From: Sutterella wadsworthensis 2_1_59BFAA | GTDB taxonomy: Bacteria > Pseudomonadota > Gammaproteobacteria > Burkholderiales > Burkholderiaceae_F | DNA: 64,000 bases | Reading direction: 5' to 3' | Assembly: GCF_000297775.1 (NCBI RefSeq) | Contig: NZ_JH815514.1 | Span: 265,455 to 329,454, forward strand | Part shown: piece by piece, positions 61,329-64,000 of the stretch | How positions within the stretch are numbered: position 1 is the stretch's first letter | Layout: each line of letters begins with the position of its first letter | Notes under the pieces: generated by a model | The model's database searches: none | What the model was told of the DNA's origin: nothing | What the model saw: only the letters and a program-made list of their open reading frames with translations | Position numbers and translations under genes: made by a program

Positions 61329-62879
61329 TTAGTTGCGTTCAAAGTGGTAGCGGCCGGTGCCGAGAGCGCTCGGGCCGCGCCTGCTGATGCGGATCATCAG
61401 CCACATCTCCACGACCAGCAGGGCGGTGTAGAGGACGCCGAAGCCCAGAAGCGAACCGGCGACGTCACCCGCGGTGAGAGCGGAGACGGAGAGATGCGTC
61501 GGAAGGACGTTGTAGATGGTCCAGGGCTGGCGGCCGTATTCGGCGACGAACCAGCCGGCTTCGCTGGCGATCCAGGGAAGCGGCAGGGCCAGCACGGCGA
61601 GGCGCAGGTACCAGGCCTTCTCGGCGATTTCATTCCTGAAGGAATAGAAGAGGCCGAGGACGAAGACGAGGGCCATGGCCAGACCGGAGCCGACCATGAT
61701 GCGGAAGGACCAGAACATCGGGGTCACGGACGGAATCGTGTCGGCGGCAGCCTGCTTGATCATTTCGGGCGTGGCGGCGTTGACGTCGTTCGTGTAGCGC
61801 TTCAGGAGAAGACCGAAGCCGAGGTCGTCGCGCACGGCGAGGAACTGTTCGCGGAGCTGTTCGTTGGCGGGATCCTTGCGGAGCTGTTCAAGTACGCCGA
61901 TGGCCTTCTGGCCGTTGACGATGCGCTGCTCGGCCTGGGCCGTGAGCTCCTTGATGCCCGGAATCTCGGTGGAGAGGGAGCGGGTGCCCATCAGGCCGAA
62001 GAGCCAGGGCACGTCGATCTGGGCGTGATTCGTCTGGGCGGCTTCGTCGGGGATGGCGAAGAGCGTCAGCGGAGCCGGAGCCTCATGCGTTTCCCAGATG
62101 GCTTCCATGGCGGCGATCTTGGTCGGCTGGTCCTTCGTGACGAGGTAGCCGGATTCGTCGCCCATCTGGATGGTCATCAGGGTGGCGATCATGCCGAAGA
62201 CGGCGGCGAGGCGGAAGGAGGAGCGGGCGAACTGCAGGTCCTGACGGCGGAGCATGTAGTAGGCGGAGATGGCCATCACGAAGATGGCGCCCGTCATGTA
62301 GCCGCCGGCGACGGTGTGGACGAACTTGGCCTGAGCCCATTCGTTCGTGAGAACGGCCCAGAAGTCGACCATTTCCATTCGCATCGTCTGGAAGTTGAAC
62401 TCAGCGCCGACGGGATTCATCATCCAGGCGTTGGCAACGAGAATCCAGAGGGCGGAGAGGTTGGAGCCCACGGCCATGAGGATCGTAGCGGCAAGATGCT
62501 TGCCCTTGGAGAGGCGGTCCCAGCCGAAGAAGAATAGGCCGATGAAGGTGGACTCAAGGAAGAAGGCCATCAGGCCTTCGATGGCGAGCGGGGCGCCGAA
62601 GATGTCGCCCACGTAGTGGGAGTAGTAGGCCCAGTTCGTGCCGAACTGGAACTCCATGGTGATGCCGGTGGCAACGCCGAGGGCGAAGTTAATCCCGAAG
62701 AGCTTGCCCCAGAAGCGGGTCATGTCTTTGTAGATTTCCTTGCCGGTAAGGACGTACGTCACTTCCATGGCCACGAGCATGAACGAAAGTCCGAGCGTCA
62801 GGGGCACGAAGATGAAGTGGTACATCGCGGTCACCGCAAACTGAAGGCGGGACAGGTCAACAAGATCAGATGGGATCAT
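61329..62879 (-). CDS. cydA: cytochrome bd ubiquinol oxidase subunit I
   Basis: 516 residues. Carries all three haems. N-terminal RLQFAVTAMYHFIFVPLTLG includes His21, the haem d ligand; the GRQPW segment and the MEFQFGTNWAYYSHYVGDIFG stretch (given by its ends, MEFQFGTN and YVGDIFG) are conserved. High oxygen affinity makes it the main oxidase under low oxygen. It is preceded by cydP. No other terminal oxidase is in the window. Confidence 0.97.
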   Translation of the reverse strand: MIPSDLVDLSRLQFAVTAMYHFIFVPLTLGLSFMLVAMEVTYVLTGKEIYKDMTRFWGKLFGINFALGVATGITMEFQFGTNWAYYSHYVGDIFGAPLAIEGLMAFFLESTFIGLFFFGWDRLSKGKHLAATILMAVGSNLSALWILVANAWMMNPVGAEFNFQTMRMEMVDFWAVLTNEWAQAKFVHTVAGGYMTGAIFVMAISAYYMLRRQDLQFARSSFRLAAVFGMIATLMTIQMGDESGYLVTKDQPTKIAAMEAIWETHEAPAPLTLFAIPDEAAQTNHAQIDVPWLFGLMGTRSLSTEIPGIKELTAQAEQRIVNGQKAIGVLEQLRKDPANEQLREQFLAVRDDLGFGLLLKRYTNDVNAATPEMIKQAAADTIPSVTPMFWSFRIMVGSGLAMALVFVLGLFYSFRNEIAEKAWYLRLAVLALPLPWIASEAGWFVAEYGRQPWTIYNVLPTHLSVSALTAGDVAGSLLGFGVLYTALLVVEMWLMIRISRRGPSALGTGRYHFERN

Positions 62880-62894
62880 TGAGGACTCCAGATG

Positions 62895-63098
62895 TTATTT
62901 GGTTGGATTGGCTTTGGCAGGTGCGTCCGCAGCGCCCAGCACGACGTTTCCGACAACGTCGGCATTCACTTCGGGACGATGCTCGGGACTGAAGAAGAAG
63001 TACCAGAGGCCGAAGATGAAGAGAAGCTTGCACGCGATCACGACTGCGATTTCGCGGCCGAGCTTCGACTTGCCAGGGGAGACGTTGTTGGTTTTCAT
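62895..63098 (-). CDS. cydP: small subunit CydP of cytochrome oxidase operon
   Basis: 67 residues; ATG 63098 (MKTNN) chosen. One membrane helix (VVIACKLLFIFGLWYFFF), preceded by KLGREIAVVIA, matching the small CydP proteins found upstream of cydAB in betaproteobacteria. It is believed to be a putative accessory subunit. It is the first gene of the cydP-cydA-cydB-cydX-ybgE-globin operon and divergent from a PAS/AAA+ regulator. Confidence 0.78.
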   Translation of the reverse strand: MKTNNVSPGKSKLGREIAVVIACKLLFIFGLWYFFFSPEHRPEVNADVVGNVVLGAADAPAKANPTK

Positions 63099-63220
63099 TG
63101 CTGGGAAATACGACGGATGCACATCAACAGGTTCATGCTAAGGCCGTCCGAGCCGAAAAAACCGCAGGAACTTTCTAACAAAACTTGCAAATTGACTAAA
63201 ACGACATGAGTGTGTCAGTA

Positions 63221-63265
63221 TGGCAGTCAGTTTGACATGCGGAGTGGCAGATATGTCAGTCAGTT
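63221..63265. repeat. direct repeat TGKCAGTCAGTT in the cyd/regulator gap
   Basis: TGGCAGTCAGTT at 63221-63232 and TGTCAGTCAGTT at 63254-63265, 33 bases apart (three helical turns), with a further TGTCAGT at 63213. The second copy overlaps the start of the regulator gene (ATG 63253). It may be an operator for the divergent cyd operon or for autoregulation, an inference from position only. Confidence 0.4.
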
Positions 63266-64000
63266 CTGAGTTGAAGACCGTCCTCGACGCGTTTGACGAT
63301 CCGAGGCTTCTCGTGAGGGCGGACCATACGGTGGCGTATGCCAACCGCGCCTTCGTGAGGCGCTACGGGCGGCAGGATTTTGCAGGAAGGAGCTGCTATG
63401 AGCTTCTCTTCCACAAGTCGTCGTGCTGCGCCGAATGCGGCGAGCGCTGTCCGCTTGAGAGCGCGGCCGTCACGGGGGCGTCCGAGACGGTGCTGCGCAG
63501 GGAGCTCGGGCCGACGGGCGTGCGCTATCTCGAGCTCTGCAGCACGCCGCTCAAGGGGGCGGACGGAAGAGCGGTGCTCTTCATGGAGTCGATTGCGGAC
63601 CGAAACGGCACCCAGGAGCCCCTGAATCTCAGGGGTGTCGTGGCCGAGTCGCCAGCCACGAAGGCCGTCCTCGAGAAGATCTCGCTCGTCACCGCGCTCG
63701 ACGTGCCCGTGCTCTTCATCGGGCCTTCGGGGAGCGGCAAGCGGGAGTTCGCCCGCCTGCTTCATGAAAACTCCCGCCGCGCAGCACACTCCTTTCTCTG
63801 CGTCGACTGCAGGGGGCTGACGCCCGCAAAGCTCAGCAGGGAGCTCCAGCTCACCGCCCCCTTCGGTCTTTCCGGCGGCACGCTGTATCTGAAGGGCATC
63901 GAGGAGCTCTCGGCCGACATGCAGGGCGCCGTGCTCAGGATGCTCGAGACGGGCAGCTGGGTTGACACGGAGGGCGCGAGCTGCGAGCGAGCCGACATCC
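63253..64000 (+). CDS. PAS/AAA+ regulator of the sigma-54 activator family, N-terminal part
   Basis: The frame is open to the end of the window; 249 residues are visible. A PAS domain (about 8-115) contains a cysteine cluster (CYELLFHKSSCCAECGERCP) seen in some redox-sensing PAS proteins. The AAA+ part has Walker A GPSGSGKR, but GAFTGA, the sigma-54 contact loop, is missing and the Walker B reads LYLKGIEEL instead of the usual LFLDEI, so ATPase and sigma-54 activation are doubtful. It is divergent from cydP, so it is a candidate regulator of the bd oxidase. The 3' part is outside the window. Confidence 0.8.
   Translation, partial: MSVSSELKTVLDAFDDPRLLVRADHTVAYANRAFVRRYGRQDFAGRSCYELLFHKSSCCAECGERCPLESAAVTGASETVLRRELGPTGVRYLELCSTPLKGADGRAVLFMESIADRNGTQEPLNLRGVVAESPATKAVLEKISLVTALDVPVLFIGPSGSGKREFARLLHENSRRAAHSFLCVDCRGLTPAKLSRELQLTAPFGLSGGTLYLKGIEELSADMQGAVLRMLETGSWVDTEGASCERADI

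Noticed and set aside
63099-63252. A sigma-54 promoter (GG-N10-GC) before the PAS/AAA+ regulator
   Set aside because: TGGCAGTCAGTTTGAC has GG but GA where GC is needed.
63099-63252. An FNR box (TTGAT-N4-ATCAA) for the cyd operon
   Set aside because: TTGACT and TTGACA occur but no palindromic partner is present.

Overview
The window looks like chromosomal DNA from a GC-rich betaproteobacterium of the Burkholderiales, most likely the family Sutterellaceae (gut-associated, microaerophilic or anaerobic). I infer this from gene order and content: mreCD-mrdAB-rlpA, a type III pantothenate kinase next to birA, DUF971-ubiE-Tim44, rpmH-rnpA-yidD-yidC-mnmE, an atpIBEFHAGDC operon and a cytochrome bd operon with no other terminal oxidase in view. 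The genus cannot be fixed from the sequence alone.

Layout. Positions 1-4.9 kb hold the cell-elongation operon (mreC end, mreD, PBP2, rodA, rlpA). A peptidase, a small unknown gene and a HIT protein follow. A convergent minus-strand group encodes a SPOR protein, CoaX and BirA. A plus-strand trio encodes a secreted unknown, a DUF493 protein and a MenA-like prenyltransferase. A BON lipoprotein and a Crp/Fnr-like regulator lie at 11.5-12.95 kb. The gap at 12.95-13.44 kb holds four perfect DnaA boxes, an AT-rich stretch and CTA-triplet elements. I call it the likely replication origin. A minus-strand block follows (flavin oxidoreductase, 5'-nucleotidase, gyrB, dnaN, dnaA). From rpmH at 22.2 kb the plus strand carries, in order, ribosome/RNase P/membrane insertase genes, tRNA-modification genes, parAB, the complete ATP synthase operon, a stress protein, hemE, priA, tRNA-Arg(CCG), ubiE, a Tim44-like protein, a sodium/solute symporter, glmU and glmS.

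Beyond 50.9 kb come a second MarC-family protein, a DctA-type transporter, a decayed group II intron, a DegP/DegQ protease, a QseBC-like two-component system with a leading membrane-protein gene, YaeQ, and a compact low-oxygen operon (cydP-cydA-cydB-cydX-ybgE-globin). Divergent from that operon is an incomplete PAS/AAA+ regulator that lacks key sigma-54 activator motifs.

The main point of interest is the origin. Hand counts of sampled lines show the plus strand C-rich left of about 13 kb and G-rich to the right, although genes on both sides of that point are on the minus strand. This fits an origin at 13.0-13.4 kb rather than next to dnaA, and it puts dnaA, dnaN and gyrB head-on to the fork. 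Other points are DnaA boxes before priA, a flavin oxidoreductase without the FadH catalytic residues, an RnpA with a changed RNR motif, and the degenerate sigma-54-type regulator. No CRISPR array, prophage or intact transposon was seen.
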